A stretch of 64,000 bases of DNA, taken from contig CAVUOA010000009.1 of the NCBI GenBank assembly GCA_963742955.1, positions 1,054,001 through 1,118,000 on the forward strand. The letters run 5' to 3'. This document shows positions 44,994 through 54,372 of this stretch, piece after piece (position 1 is the first letter of the stretch; every line of letters starts with the position of its first letter). A model generated the notes under the pieces. That model ran no database searches. It was not told where the DNA came from and saw only the letters and a list, made by a program, of their open reading frames with translations. A program made the position numbers and the translations under genes. The DNA comes from CAVUOA01 sp963742955. Its GTDB lineage: Bacteria > Bacteroidota > Ignavibacteria > Tepidaquicellales > OLB5.

Positions 44994-45554
44994 ATGGCGG
45001 ATCGTTCGCAGTTTACGCTTTACAGCGGCGCCCATCGCGGAGCCGAGTCCGAGTTCGGAAGGCAGGCAGAACGCTGGGGGCTTCAGGAAGTCAACTTCTC
45101 TTTTGAAGGGCATGCCCCGGAGCGGGCAAGGGGGCTCCGCGTGCTGGGACCGGCGGAGCTCGACAAGGGCGATGTCAGCATGGAGATCGTCTCCACCCGC
45201 ATGGGCCGCACCTATTCCAAGGCGGACAAGATCCGCAAGGTCATCCAGTCCATTTTCCACATGGTCAACAACGGCTACCAGGTGTTTGCCGTGGGCTGGA
45301 TCCAGCCGGACAACACCGTCAAGGGCGGCACCGGCTGGGGGGTGGAGCTGGCCAAGCTCTTCAACCGCAACGTCAACGTTTACGACCAGGACCGCCGGGG
45401 GTGGTTCTCCTGGACGAACAACCAGTGGGTGGTCGAAACGCCGGTCATCTCCGAGAAGACCTTTGTCGGCACCGGGACCCGGAATCTCACCGCGGACGGC
45501 CTCACCGCCATCCAGGACCTCTTCACAAGGTCTTTCGGCCCCGCGAAAAAGTAG
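44994..45554 (+). CDS. SLOG-like (DprA/LOG-type Rossmann) domain protein
   Basis: 186 residues from ATG 44994 (AAGGAGAAAAAA upstream). FTLYSGAHRGAESEFGRQAERWGL at the start resembles the YSGGARGAD motif of DprA/LOG-like nucleotide-binding proteins. Later VFAVGWIQPDNTVKGGTGWGVELAKLFNRNVNVYDQDRRGWFSW and FVGTGTRNLTADGLTAIQDLF complete a single Rossmann-like domain, with the glycine-rich GGTGWG loop where the SLOG superfamily binds a nucleotide or related ligand. The enzyme activity is unknown. The next gene is a flavoprotein oxidase 34 bases away in the same direction. Confidence 0.65.
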   Translation: MADRSQFTLYSGAHRGAESEFGRQAERWGLQEVNFSFEGHAPERARGLRVLGPAELDKGDVSMEIVSTRMGRTYSKADKIRKVIQSIFHMVNNGYQVFAVGWIQPDNTVKGGTGWGVELAKLFNRNVNVYDQDRRGWFSWTNNQWVVETPVISEKTFVGTGTRNLTADGLTAIQDLFTRSFGPAKK

Positions 45555-45588
45555 CCCGGCAGCAGTTCCTTAAGACGAGGAGGGCGAC

Positions 45589-46977
45589 TTGAACTTCAAC
45601 ACCCTGTCTGATGCGCAGCTCAAGGATTTTCAAGCCATGGTGGCTCCCGACCGTTTCTCCACCGGCGATTCCGTCCTGGACCTGCATGCCAAGGACCAGT
45701 CGTCGCACCCGGCCTGTAGGCCCGAGGCGGTGATCTGGCCGCAGGCGGCGGCAGAGGTGGCCGCGATCCTTACGTACGCCAACGAACACCGCATCCCGGT
45801 GACCGGCTGGGGTGCCGGTTCCAGCCTGGAAGGCAACCCCATCCCGGTCGGCCGGGGGCTTGTGCTCGATTTCAGCCGCATGAACCGGATCCTCGCCATC
45901 CGCGAAGAGGATTTTCAGGCGGACATCGAACCGGGGGTGGTCTACCAGGACCTGAACGAAAAACTCAGGCACACCGGCCTGTTCTTTCCGCCCGACCCCG
46001 GCGCCCGGGCGACCCTCGGCGGCATGATCGCCAACAACGCCAGCGGCACCCGCACGGTGCTCTACGGCTCGACCCGGGACTACGTCATGCGCCTGGTCGT
46101 GGCCCTGGCGAGCGGGGAGGTGATCGAACTCGGCACGCGGGCCAGCAAGAGCTCCTCGGGCTACAGTCTCATCAACCTGTTCGTCGGCTCCGAGGGTACC
46201 CTCGGTATCGTGCTCGAGGCGACCTTGCGGCTCGTGGGTTTTCCGGCGGAGTATTCCGCCGCCGTGGCCACCTTCCCATCGGTGGCGGCGGCGGCCCGCA
46301 CGGTCTACGAGCTCAAACGCTCGGGGCTCAACCCGGCGGCGCTCGAGCTGTTGGGGCCGGAGTGTATCGCCCTGATGAACCAGGAGGAAAAACTCGGGCT
46401 GGCCGTGGAGCCGACCCTGTTCCTCGAGTTCCACGGCGCGAGCACCAGCCAGCTCGTCGAGGGGTTGGATTCCGCCAAGGACATCTGCGCCGCCCAGGGC
46501 TGCCGGGACTTCCGGCCGGGCCTGGGGCGGGCCGAACGCGACCGGATATTCAAGGCGCGGCATGCCCTCGGCGAGATGATCCAGCACAACCACCCGGAGC
46601 ACCACATCCTCATCATGGACGTGGCAGTCCCCATCACCCGCTACGCCGAGTTGCTGGAGGCCATGCAGGCTGAAGTCACTACCCACGGCCTCATCGCCTA
46701 CACTCTCAGCCACGCCGGCAACGGCAACGTGCACTTGAACATCGCCGGCCGCAAGGACAACCCCGCGGAATGGGCGCTGGTGCAGAAGGTTTCCGAGCGG
46801 CTGGTGCTGAAGGCCATCGCTCTCGGCGGCACCGCCACCGGCGAGCACGGGGTGGGCCTGGGCAAACGCAAGTACATGACGACCCAGCACGGGACAAGCC
46901 TGGCATGGATGCGTCGCGTGAAAGATCTCTTCGACCCGCACGGAATATTGAATCCGGGTAAAATTTTTCCGGGATAA
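45589..46977 (+). CDS. FAD-binding oxidase, GlcD/D-lactate dehydrogenase type
   Basis: 462 residues from TTG 45589, supported by GAGGAGGG just upstream. FAD domain: WPQAAAEVAAILTYANEHRIPVTGWGAGSSLEGNPIPV, FFPPDPGARATLGGMIANNASGTRTVLYGSTRDYVM and NLFVGSEGTLGIVLEATLRL. Carboxy-terminal domain: YTLSHAGNGNVHLNI and GGTATGEHGVGLGKRKYMTTQHG. It oxidises a 2-hydroxyacid such as glycolate or D-lactate. Unlike the gene at 10423 it has no EtfAB neighbours and no glcE/glcF, so its electron acceptor is not evident. Confidence 0.87.
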   Translation: MNFNTLSDAQLKDFQAMVAPDRFSTGDSVLDLHAKDQSSHPACRPEAVIWPQAAAEVAAILTYANEHRIPVTGWGAGSSLEGNPIPVGRGLVLDFSRMNRILAIREEDFQADIEPGVVYQDLNEKLRHTGLFFPPDPGARATLGGMIANNASGTRTVLYGSTRDYVMRLVVALASGEVIELGTRASKSSSGYSLINLFVGSEGTLGIVLEATLRLVGFPAEYSAAVATFPSVAAAARTVYELKRSGLNPAALELLGPECIALMNQEEKLGLAVEPTLFLEFHGASTSQLVEGLDSAKDICAAQGCRDFRPGLGRAERDRIFKARHALGEMIQHNHPEHHILIMDVAVPITRYAELLEAMQAEVTTHGLIAYTLSHAGNGNVHLNIAGRKDNPAEWALVQKVSERLVLKAIALGGTATGEHGVGLGKRKYMTTQHGTSLAWMRRVKDLFDPHGILNPGKIFPG

Positions 46978-47040
46978 GTGAAGCAGATGCTGGCGATCCT
47001 GAAGGAGGCCATCGCGGCGGTTGAGACGTCCATCTGCGCC

Positions 47041-47076
47041 TGAACCGCAACAGCGAGCTCATTGCCCGCAGCTTGC
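47041..47076. repeat. Short dispersed repeat (36 bases), copy 2
   Basis: TGAACCGCAACAGCGAGC...CGCAGCTTGC, nearly identical to 31525-31560. Intergenic, after the flavoprotein gene. Confidence 0.5.
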
Positions 47077-47173
47077 GGCTGGATTTTTTAATTGAAAACC
47101 TCAAATGCGTTCTTATCATTGCAAAGCGTATTTCGGGCCCACCTAATTGAAACCGTCATTCGGGGCAACGGCC

Positions 47174-50100
47174 ATGAATCGTCTGATAAGAATCCTTCGC
47201 AGCAAAGCATTCATCATCGCCGCATCCATCATCGCCGCTTACACCCTGGCCGGGTTTCTCCTGGCGCCCTACCTGGTTCGGCACTACGTGCCCAAAATCG
47301 TCCACGAGCAACTCAAGAAACAGGCCGCCATCGGCGAGGTGCATATCAATCCCTACACCTTCACCGTTGATGCGAACGACTTCCGCCTGGAGGAGCCGGA
47401 CGGGCAGCCGATCGTGGGCTTCAAACGGCTGTTCGTCGACTTCGAGCTGAAAAGCCTTTTCAAGTGGGCCTGGACGTTCCGCCGGGTGAGTCTGGAAAAC
47501 CCCCAGGTCAATGCCGTCATCGGCAAGGATGGTGCCCTCAACCTCGCGGGCCTGGCGCCGCCGTCGAAAGCGCCGCCGAAGGCGCCCGAAAAAGACCAGG
47601 GCCCGCCGCCCCTGATCGTGGAGGAGGTTTCCATCGACCAGGGCCGGATCGACTTCACCGACCAGCGCCAGTCCAAGCCCGCTTCCATTACGATCAACTC
47701 CTTGAATTTGAATATAAAAAATCTGACTACCCTGCCCGGTCAGGAGGGGCCCAAAACCATCACGGCAACCCTCGGCGACGGCGGAACATTGCGGTGGACC
47801 GGTGAGATCGGTTTGAACCCGGTGGTGACCCAGGGCAGTCTCGCGATCGAGAATGTCCAGATCGCCACGGCCTGGAAATTCATGCGGGATGCCGTCAATC
47901 TCGAACAGCCGGCCGGAAAGATCAGCATCACCGCCGACTACAACGTGGATTTGAGTGGAGTAGAGCCGCAGGTGACGCTCGGCAAGCTCTCCGCCGCACT
48001 GACGGGGGTTGCGCTGAAACTCGAGGGCGCGAAGGCGCCTTTCTGTCGAACTGCCGGATACGCGGCTGACCGGCGGGCGAGTCGACCTCGCCAAGCAGCA
48101 GATCGAAATCGAGAAGCTGACGGTCGCGGGCGGACACGCCGGAATCACGGTGGACGAGAACGGTGCTTTGAACGTGGAGCGAATCGCGAGGGACACCCGA
48201 AAGCCTGCCTCCCCACCCCCGCCGCCGAGCGCCGCCGCCGGAAGCGCGAGGCCCTGGACGATCGAGGTGTCCGCTTTCGATTTGAGCGGCCTGGCAGTCG
48301 ACTATGAGGACCACAGCCGCACACCGGGCCTCAAGGCGGGGCTGGATGGAATCAAGGCGGCCCTGAAGGCTCGGATAGAAGCCGGCGCGCAGACCCAGGT
48401 CGTGGTGAACGACATCGGCGTGACGTTATCGGGTTTGCGGGCGGCGCTGCAGGGAGATCCCGAGCCGGGATTGCAAATCCAGCGCATCGGACTGGCCGGC
48501 GGCGCCTATGACCAGAAACCGAATGCATTCAGCGTTGAGAAGGTATCGGCCGAGGGCGGCGCCGTGGACCTCAAACGCCTGCCTGACGGCGCCACCAATC
48601 TGGCGCTGATGTTCGCCCCGCCGCAGAAGGGTGCTATCGCCAAAGGAAAAGAAGGAGCGGCCGCCGAGGGCCATCCCTTCCAATTCCTGGCCAAAACCGT
48701 CGCCTTGTCCGGTTTTGAGGTGAAAGTCTCGGATCTCAAGGTCAAGCCGGATGCCCCGATCATCAACCTGGAAGACCTGGCGGTCTCGCTGGCAAATGTC
48801 GACGGCAAGTCCCCCATGCGCTTCGATGTGGGCCTCAACGTGCGCGAGGGCGGGCAGATCAAAGCCAGCGGCACGGTCGACCCGGCCGAGCCGGCGGTTG
48901 AAACCGAGATCGAGGTGTCAAAGCTGGAGCTCGCCACCTTCCAGCCTTACCTCAGCCAGGCGGCCGCCGTGGATCTCCAGTCGGGCACTTTCTCGACCCG
49001 CGGGACCCTGCGCTACGGCGTCAAAGCGGCCGGGGCCGGCACGACCTACCAGGGACGGTTCAGGATCGGCAACCTGCACCTCACCGAAGCCGGCCAAAAG
49101 CAAGCCCTTATCGGCTGGCGCTCGCTTGCGACCGACCAGCTGTCGCTGCAGCTCGAACCGAACCGGCTTGATATCGGCGATCTCCGGCTTGCGGGGTTGA
49201 CCGGAAAGTTCATCATCGAAAAAGACCACTCGTTCAACCTGAGCAACGTGGTCAAGCCCGGGCCCAAAAAGGTCGAAGCCCCGCCGCCGGGCGGTGCAGT
49301 GCAGTCTTCCACCCCCTTCCCGTACCGCGTCCGTCGCGTCCTCGTGAGCAACGGCGAGGTCGATTTCGCCGACCTGAGCCTGCCGACTCCGTTCGGGACC
49401 AGGATCCACGAGCTCAAGGGCATGCTGGCTGGCATATCCTCCGCCGCGGCCGCCCGCGCCCAGGTGGAGCTGGACGGCCGGGTGGACGAGTACGGCATTG
49501 CCAAGATCAACGGCGAGCTCAACACCGCCGACCCCAAGGCCTTCACCGATATCAACGTCATCTTTCGCAACGTGGACATGTCCCACCTGACCCCCTATTC
49601 GGGCAAATTCGCCGGTCGCAAGATCGACTCCGGCAAGCTGTCCGTGGACCTGAAGTACAAAATCGCCCAGGGACAGCTTATAGGCGACAACAAGATCGTC
49701 GTGGAGCGGCTGGTCCTCGGGGAAAAAGTGGAAAGCCCGGAGGCTGTGAACCTGCCGCTTGACCTCGCCGTCGCGCTGCTCGAAAATGCCGACGGCGTCA
49801 TCGATCTCGGTCTGCCGGTCAAGGGTGACCTGGACGCTCCCGAATTCAGTTTCGGCGCCCTGGTCTGGAAGGCCTTCGTCAATCTGATCACCAAGATTGT
49901 TACCAGCCCCTTCCGGGCCTTGGGGGCGCTCCTGCCCGGCGGAGGAGCGGAATCGTTCAAGTCTGTTACTTTCGAGCCCGGCCGGCCGGATGTTCCGCCG
50001 CCGGAAAAGGAGAAGCTTGTCAAACTTGCGGAGGCGTTGCAAAAACGGCCGCAACTGAAGCTTGTCGTGCAGGGCGGCTACAATCCTGAAACCGATTTGC

Positions 50101-50588
50101 AGGAGCTGCGCGCCGCACGTTTGCGGCGTACGCTGGCTGTCAGTCTCGGGCGAAAGCTTCGAAGGAGCACCGAACCCGGTCCGGTGGATTTCGGCAGCCC
50201 GGAAACCGTTAAAGCTCTGGAGGCGATGTTCACGGAACGCTTCGGTGCCGATGCCCTCAAAGCGCTCACGGATGAAAAGAAAGCGGCGGAAGACAAGGCC
50301 AAGCAGGCGGCGGCCGCCAAGGGTACTGCCTCCGCAGCGGAAAGCGCGTCCTTGGACCCGGGGCAACTCGCGAAGGCCATGTTTGCGCGGCTGGCGGCGT
50401 CCGAGCCGATCGGCGAGGCGGAGCTGACCCAGCTGGCGGAGGCCCGCACCCAGGCCGTCGTTGCCGAGCTGGTGGATTCCGGCCGACTGCCGGCGGAACG
50501 CATCGCCGTGAAGCCGCCGGCCGCCGTGGAGAGGAAAGACCCGGTCAGCGCCTCGCTCAGCTTGGAGGCGGGAAGGAAATCCTTATGA
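47174..50588 (+). CDS. DUF748/AsmA-like envelope protein (frameshifted)
   Basis: About 1,137 residues when joined. One membrane anchor near the amino terminus (FIIAASIIAAYTLAGFLLAPYLV) is followed by long repeating beta-rich segments of the AsmA/DUF748 type (VHINPYTFTVDANDFRLEEPDGQPIVGFKRLFVDFELKSLFKWAWTFRRVSLENPQVNAVIGKDGALNLAGL). The first frame ends its sense near 48040 (LEGAKAPF); the +1 frame continues ELPDTRLTGGRVDLAKQQIEIEKLTVAGG and runs to 50588. The late EKEKLVKLAEALQKRPQLKLVVQGGYNPETD is the usual DUF748 ending, here followed by a Lys/Ala-rich coiled tail. Family members bridge the periplasm and are linked to lipid transport. It overlaps creA by ATGA. Confidence 0.78.
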
Positions 50589-51074
50589 AAAAGATTGGTA
50601 TTGTCATCGTAGCCGTGATTATCCTGGCGGCGGGCAGCTTCGGCATGGTGGATCTTCAGCCGTCCCGACCGCGGGACGACCGGTTCGGTCAGCACGAATT
50701 TTCGTTGGCTCGGTCCCAACGACAAAATCGTGGTCGATGGCTTCGACGACCCCAAGGTCCAGGGTGTGGCCTGCCACATCGCCCGGGCGCAAACGGGAGG
50801 CGTTAAAGGCGCCATCGGTGTCGCGGAAGACACGAGTGACGCCAGCATCGCCTGCCGCCAGATCGGACCGATCCGCATCCTCGGGGAGCTCAAGGACGGC
50901 GAGCGGGTCTTTGACGAGCACCGCAGCCTCGTGTTCAAGACGCTGCAGGTCGTGCGCTTCTATGATCGCAAGCGCAATGTGCTGGTTTACGTGGCTTACA
51001 GCGACCGCGTCCTCGCTGGCAGCCCGAAGAACAGCCTCAGCACGGTGCCGATCATGGGCTGGGTGGCACCTTAG
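50585..51074 (+). CDS. creA: CreA family protein (frameshifted)
   Basis: The start ATG 50585 overlaps the previous stop. A short signal segment MKKIGIVIVAVIILAAGSFG is in the first frame. Near 50680 the sense moves to the +1 frame as GSVSTNFRWLGPNDKIVVDGFDDPKVQGVACHIARAQTGGVKGAIGVAEDTSDASIACRQIGPIRI, which is unmistakable CreA, and continues to PIMGWVAP and TAG at 51074. CreA proteins are exported and of unknown function. A palindromic repeat begins right after the stop. Confidence 0.8.
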
Positions 51075-51217
51075 CAGGGTGTTGAAAAACTGTACCTCAG
51101 GCCGTGACCCGGCGTTGTGCGGCTATTGTAAATGCTCACCTATCGCTGAATAGGCTTCGCTTTCCAAAACGCCGCACGCCTTGGCTGACGGCCAGATGCT
51201 TGTTTTTCAACACCCTG
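51075..51217. repeat. Palindromic repeat family C
   Basis: 143 bases with perfect ends CAGGGTGTTGAAAAAC / GTTTTTCAACACCCTG. Imperfect inner pairing includes GGCGTTGTGCGGC against GCCGCACGCC. It begins at the base after the creA TAG stop. Only one copy is in the window, and no target duplication is clear. Confidence 0.75.
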
Positions 51218-51269
51218 ATAGGTTGCGCTGTTGCCGGCCTATTTTTCGGGAAAAGGGAAAGACTGAATT

Positions 51270-51656
51270 ATGAGATCGGCCGTGATAATCCTGATGCTCG
51301 CCGCTTTCGTCTGCCTGGTGCCCATCCCTGCACTTTGTGACACGATTACCTACGCCTGCCAGTATCAGAGCTACAGCGACAGGAAGGGCAACCATAAGAT
51401 GCCGGAAGACTTCAAACTCGTCTTCTCCGTCGACACGGCAAAGGAGACGGCTAAAACAGTCGGCAGCAAAGGAAGTTTCGATGTCGAGATGAGGCATTCC
51501 CCGACCGGGGGCATGACGTTCATCGAGATGATCGACGGGGGCAAGGTCCTAACGACCACCATCGACCCTTCCGGGAAATCCGTCCACAGCCGCAACATCA
51601 TCGTCGAGGGAGAGATCTTTCCGTCTCAATACTACGGAACCTGCTCGAAAAAATAA
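51270..51656 (+). CDS. Small secreted protein of unknown function
   Basis: 128 residues with signal peptide MRSAVIILMLAAFVCLVPIPALC. The mature part alternates polar and hydrophobic residues as in a small beta sandwich (ITYACQYQSYSDRKGNHKM..FKLVFSVDT, SFDVEMRHSPTGGMTFIEMIDGGKVLTTTIDPSG) with two cysteines (Cys in YACQY and GTCSKK) that may pair. No family recognised. Confidence 0.65.
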   Translation: MRSAVIILMLAAFVCLVPIPALCDTITYACQYQSYSDRKGNHKMPEDFKLVFSVDTAKETAKTVGSKGSFDVEMRHSPTGGMTFIEMIDGGKVLTTTIDPSGKSVHSRNIIVEGEIFPSQYYGTCSKK

Positions 51657-51740
51657 ACACCCGCCCCCTGCGAGCAGAGAGATGAAAAAAGAGAGCGGCC
51701 TCAAGACATGATGGACTTACCAGCCCTGGAGGAGCATGAC

Positions 51741-52703
51741 ATGTCTTCTGCAATTGTGTCAGTGGTTCAAGCGGGCTCTGTCCCCTACGATCGGCAGCGC
51801 TGCCTGGAAAAGGCTGCCGACCTTGCGGCCGATGCCGCCCGCCAGGGCGCCGGGCTCGTAGTATTTCCTGAGGCTTTTGTCTCGGCATATCCGAAAGGGC
51901 TTGACTTTGGGGCTCGGGTAGGAATGCGGTCGCCAGCAGGCCGGGATGAATACCAGCGCTACTTCGAAAGCGCCGTCGATGTTCCCTCGCCGGCGACTGG
52001 TATGCTGTCTCAGGTTGCCCGCAAGAACCGGATAACCCTTCTCATCGGGGTGATCGAGCGCGCCGGCGGGACCCTTTACTGCACGGTTCTTTTTTTCTCG
52101 CCGGAAGGGGAGTTGGTGGCCAAGCACCGCAAACTAATGCCGACGGCCATGGAACGACTGATCTGGGGATTCGGTGACGGCTCGACTCTGCCGGTGGTCG
52201 ACACTCCCTTGGGGCGGGTCGGCAGCGTGATTTGCTGGGAAAACTACATGCCCATGTTGCGCATGGCGATGTATGCCAAAGGCGTCCAGCTTTATTGCGT
52301 TTCGACGGTGGACGACCGGGACAGCTGGATTCCCACCATGCGCCATATTGCCTTTGAGGGGCGCTGTTTTGTTCTGTCGGCCTGCCAATATATCAAGCGC
52401 GGAGCCTATCCGGCGAGCTATCCGTCGATCCATGGCGATGACCCGCAGACCGTCGTCATTCGGGGTGGAAGCTGCATAATCAACCCATTCGGTGAGTTTC
52501 TGGTGGATCCTGACTATGAAGGCGAGAAGATTTTGACAACCGAGATTGATCAGGAGCAGATTCCAAAAGCAAAATACGATCTCGATGTGGCGGGTCATTA
52601 TGCGCGCCCGGACATATTCAGGCTTTACGTTAACGAGCGTCCGCAAACGGCAGCTGTTTTTAGCCGCGGCGATCATCCGGACCCATTTGTCGAAAGCGAT
52701 TGA
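51741..52703 (+). CDS. Nitrilase-family C-N hydrolase
   Basis: 320 residues from ATG 51741, with GGAGGAGC upstream. The catalytic triad is complete: Glu44 (VVFPEAFVSAYPKG), Lys131 (KHRKLMPT) and Cys165 (GSVICWENYMPMLRMAMYAKGVQLYC). The CWENYMP form is characteristic of true nitrilases and cyanide hydratase-like enzymes rather than amidases or Nit2-type proteins. It hydrolyses a nitrile to the acid and ammonia; arylacetonitriles or aliphatic nitriles are possible. If it makes arylacetic acids, the PaaK-type ligase elsewhere in the window could use them, but the genes are far apart. Confidence 0.9.
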   Translation: MSSAIVSVVQAGSVPYDRQRCLEKAADLAADAARQGAGLVVFPEAFVSAYPKGLDFGARVGMRSPAGRDEYQRYFESAVDVPSPATGMLSQVARKNRITLLIGVIERAGGTLYCTVLFFSPEGELVAKHRKLMPTAMERLIWGFGDGSTLPVVDTPLGRVGSVICWENYMPMLRMAMYAKGVQLYCVSTVDDRDSWIPTMRHIAFEGRCFVLSACQYIKRGAYPASYPSIHGDDPQTVVIRGGSCIINPFGEFLVDPDYEGEKILTTEIDQEQIPKAKYDLDVAGHYARPDIFRLYVNERPQTAAVFSRGDHPDPFVESD

Positions 52704-52783
52704 TCGGAGAATTTGGTTTTTCCATCGGTTCCAAAACCCCGCGCAACGTCGGATCACGGCCTGAGTCGCCGCTTTTCAACCGC

Positions 52784-53968
52784 CTACACAACCAACCCCG
52801 CGCAGTGCCCGGATGCCCAGGCCCACTGGAAATTGAAGCCCCCCAGCCAGCCGGTGACGTCGAGGACCTCTCCGATGAAATAAAGCCCGGGGACGTTGCG
52901 GGACTCGAAGGTCTTAGAGGACAGTTCACGGGTGTCGACCCCGCCCCGCGTGACTTCGGCTTTGCCGTAGCCCGCGGTTGCGCCGGGCTGGATTTGCCAG
53001 TGATGAAAAATGCGGGCGAGGGACTCGCTGTCCTGCTCGGTCAGCCGGTGGACGGGGCGGTTTTGCCCATGCAGCTCAAGGAAACGCTGGACCAGGCGTT
53101 CGGGGAGGTGCTCTTTGAGCAGGGTTTTGAGCCCGGCTTTCGGACGTTCGGACTTCCATTTCATGAGGGTGTCTTTCAGGCGCAGGTGCGGCAGCAGGTC
53201 GAGGGTGATCGGCTCACCCGGGGTCCAGTAGCTGGAGAGCTGCAGGATGGCGGGACCGCTCAGCCCTTTGTGCGTAAACAGCATTGCATCCGTGAATGTG
53301 GTGCTGCCGGTTGTAGCCGCTGCGAAGATGGAAATGCCGGACAGGCTCCCGTAGCGCTTGACGTCTGCGGATTGGTAATACAGCGGCACCAGTGCGGGCC
53401 TGCAGGCAATGACCGCCAAGCCGAACTGCTCGGCAATTTCATAGCCGAAGCCTGTAGCGCCTGTTTGCGTGTAAGACAGCCCGCCGGTCGCCACGACCAG
53501 CGCCGGAGCGGTATACGTGGCCGCGTCGGTTTGCACGCTGAAGGCGTCTTTTCTCTCAACCCGCTTGACGGCACACCCGGTTTTCACGATGACGCCAGCG
53601 GCCTTGCATTCGCGGAGCAGCAGGTCGACGATCCGATGCGCCCGATCGTCGCAGAATAGCTGACCGGGTGCTTTTTCATGATAGGCGATACCATGCTTCT
53701 CAATCAGCTTGATGAAGTCGAGCGGGGTGAACCGGCTGAGCGCGGATTTGCAGAAGTGCGGGTTGTCGGACAAATAGTTTTTGGGTTCAACCCTGAGATG
53801 AGTAAAGTTGCAGCGGCCGCCCCCGGAGATCAAGATTTTTTGGCCGACGTTTGGGGAGCGTTCCAGCAGCAGGACTTTCCGGCCGCGCTGTCCGGCGGTG
53901 CGGCCGCACATCATGCCCGCGGCACCGGCGCCGATGATCACGGCATCAAATGTGGTTTCAGCCGACAT
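52784..53968 (-). CDS. BaiN/HI0933-family FAD-dependent oxidoreductase
   Basis: 394 residues. FAD Rossmann motif FDAVIIGAGAAGMMCGRTAGQRGRKVLLLERSPNVGQKILISGGGRCNFTH at the start, then PGQLFCDDRAHRIVDLLLRECKAAGV, ALVVATGGLSYTQTGATGFGYEIAEQFGL and the carboxy-terminal AEVTRGGVDTRELSSKTFESRNVPGLYFIGEVLDVTGWLGGFNFQWAWASG. This is the YhiN/HI0933 group, whose best-known relative BaiN reduces bile-acid intermediates; most have no known substrate. It converges with the nitrilase. Confidence 0.9.
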   Translation of the reverse strand: MSAETTFDAVIIGAGAAGMMCGRTAGQRGRKVLLLERSPNVGQKILISGGGRCNFTHLRVEPKNYLSDNPHFCKSALSRFTPLDFIKLIEKHGIAYHEKAPGQLFCDDRAHRIVDLLLRECKAAGVIVKTGCAVKRVERKDAFSVQTDAATYTAPALVVATGGLSYTQTGATGFGYEIAEQFGLAVIACRPALVPLYYQSADVKRYGSLSGISIFAAATTGSTTFTDAMLFTHKGLSGPAILQLSSYWTPGEPITLDLLPHLRLKDTLMKWKSERPKAGLKTLLKEHLPERLVQRFLELHGQNRPVHRLTEQDSESLARIFHHWQIQPGATAGYGKAEVTRGGVDTRELSSKTFESRNVPGLYFIGEVLDVTGWLGGFNFQWAWASGHCAGLVV

Positions 53969-54016
53969 GGGAACGATCCTAACACGGCCGCACCGTTTGC
54001 TTCAACCGTCCGTTTG

Positions 54017-54157
54017 TGTCCATCCATAAACGGCGTCTTTCGACCCATGCCGGCGTTCTCGCTCTTCACAATCCTCGGCGTAGTCCAACTACGCCTGCGG
54101 TTGCGAAATCACTGCGGCCTTGGCCTGAACCGAAATCCACCATTTCTGGATGGACAC
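54017..54157. mobile_element. MITE-like palindromic repeat family B, copy 3, with 7-bp target duplication
   Basis: 141 bases, TGTCCATCC...GGATGGACAC, central stem GGCGTAGT-CCA-ACTACGCC. CCGTTTG is present immediately on both sides (54010-54016 and 54158-54164), a clear 7-bp direct repeat. Insertion lies in or at the end of an efflux-protein gene remnant. Confidence 0.85.
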
Positions 54158-54266
54158 CCGTTTGTTTCTGCACCGGCGGTGGTTCAGGCACCCGCTTCTT
54201 TGCTGCCACGACCCAGCCCCCGCCCATGGCCTTGTAGGGGCTGATGAGCGAGTGCACGGTCGACCT
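54158..54266 (-). pseudogene. Carboxy-terminal remnant of a TolC/NodT-type outer-membrane efflux protein
   Basis: On the minus strand a short stretch reads STVHSLISPYKAMGGGWV followed by VAAKKRVPEPPPVQKQTG. The YKAMGGGW ending is the characteristic carboxy terminus of NodT-family outer-membrane efflux lipoproteins (usually LYKALGGGW). No other part of such a gene is present, and the family B element is inserted at its end. The region up to 54372 otherwise contains only the start of the HNH gene. The assignment rests on about 20 residues. Confidence 0.35.
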
Positions 54267-54372
54267 CGCGGAAGCGATTGATAGACCAAGGCTTTCATGC
54301 CATGATAGGGCGAAACCTAATTCCCGGGGTGCGGCCAACGGCCACCCGACGGGAGAACGAAGGAGAGGTCAC

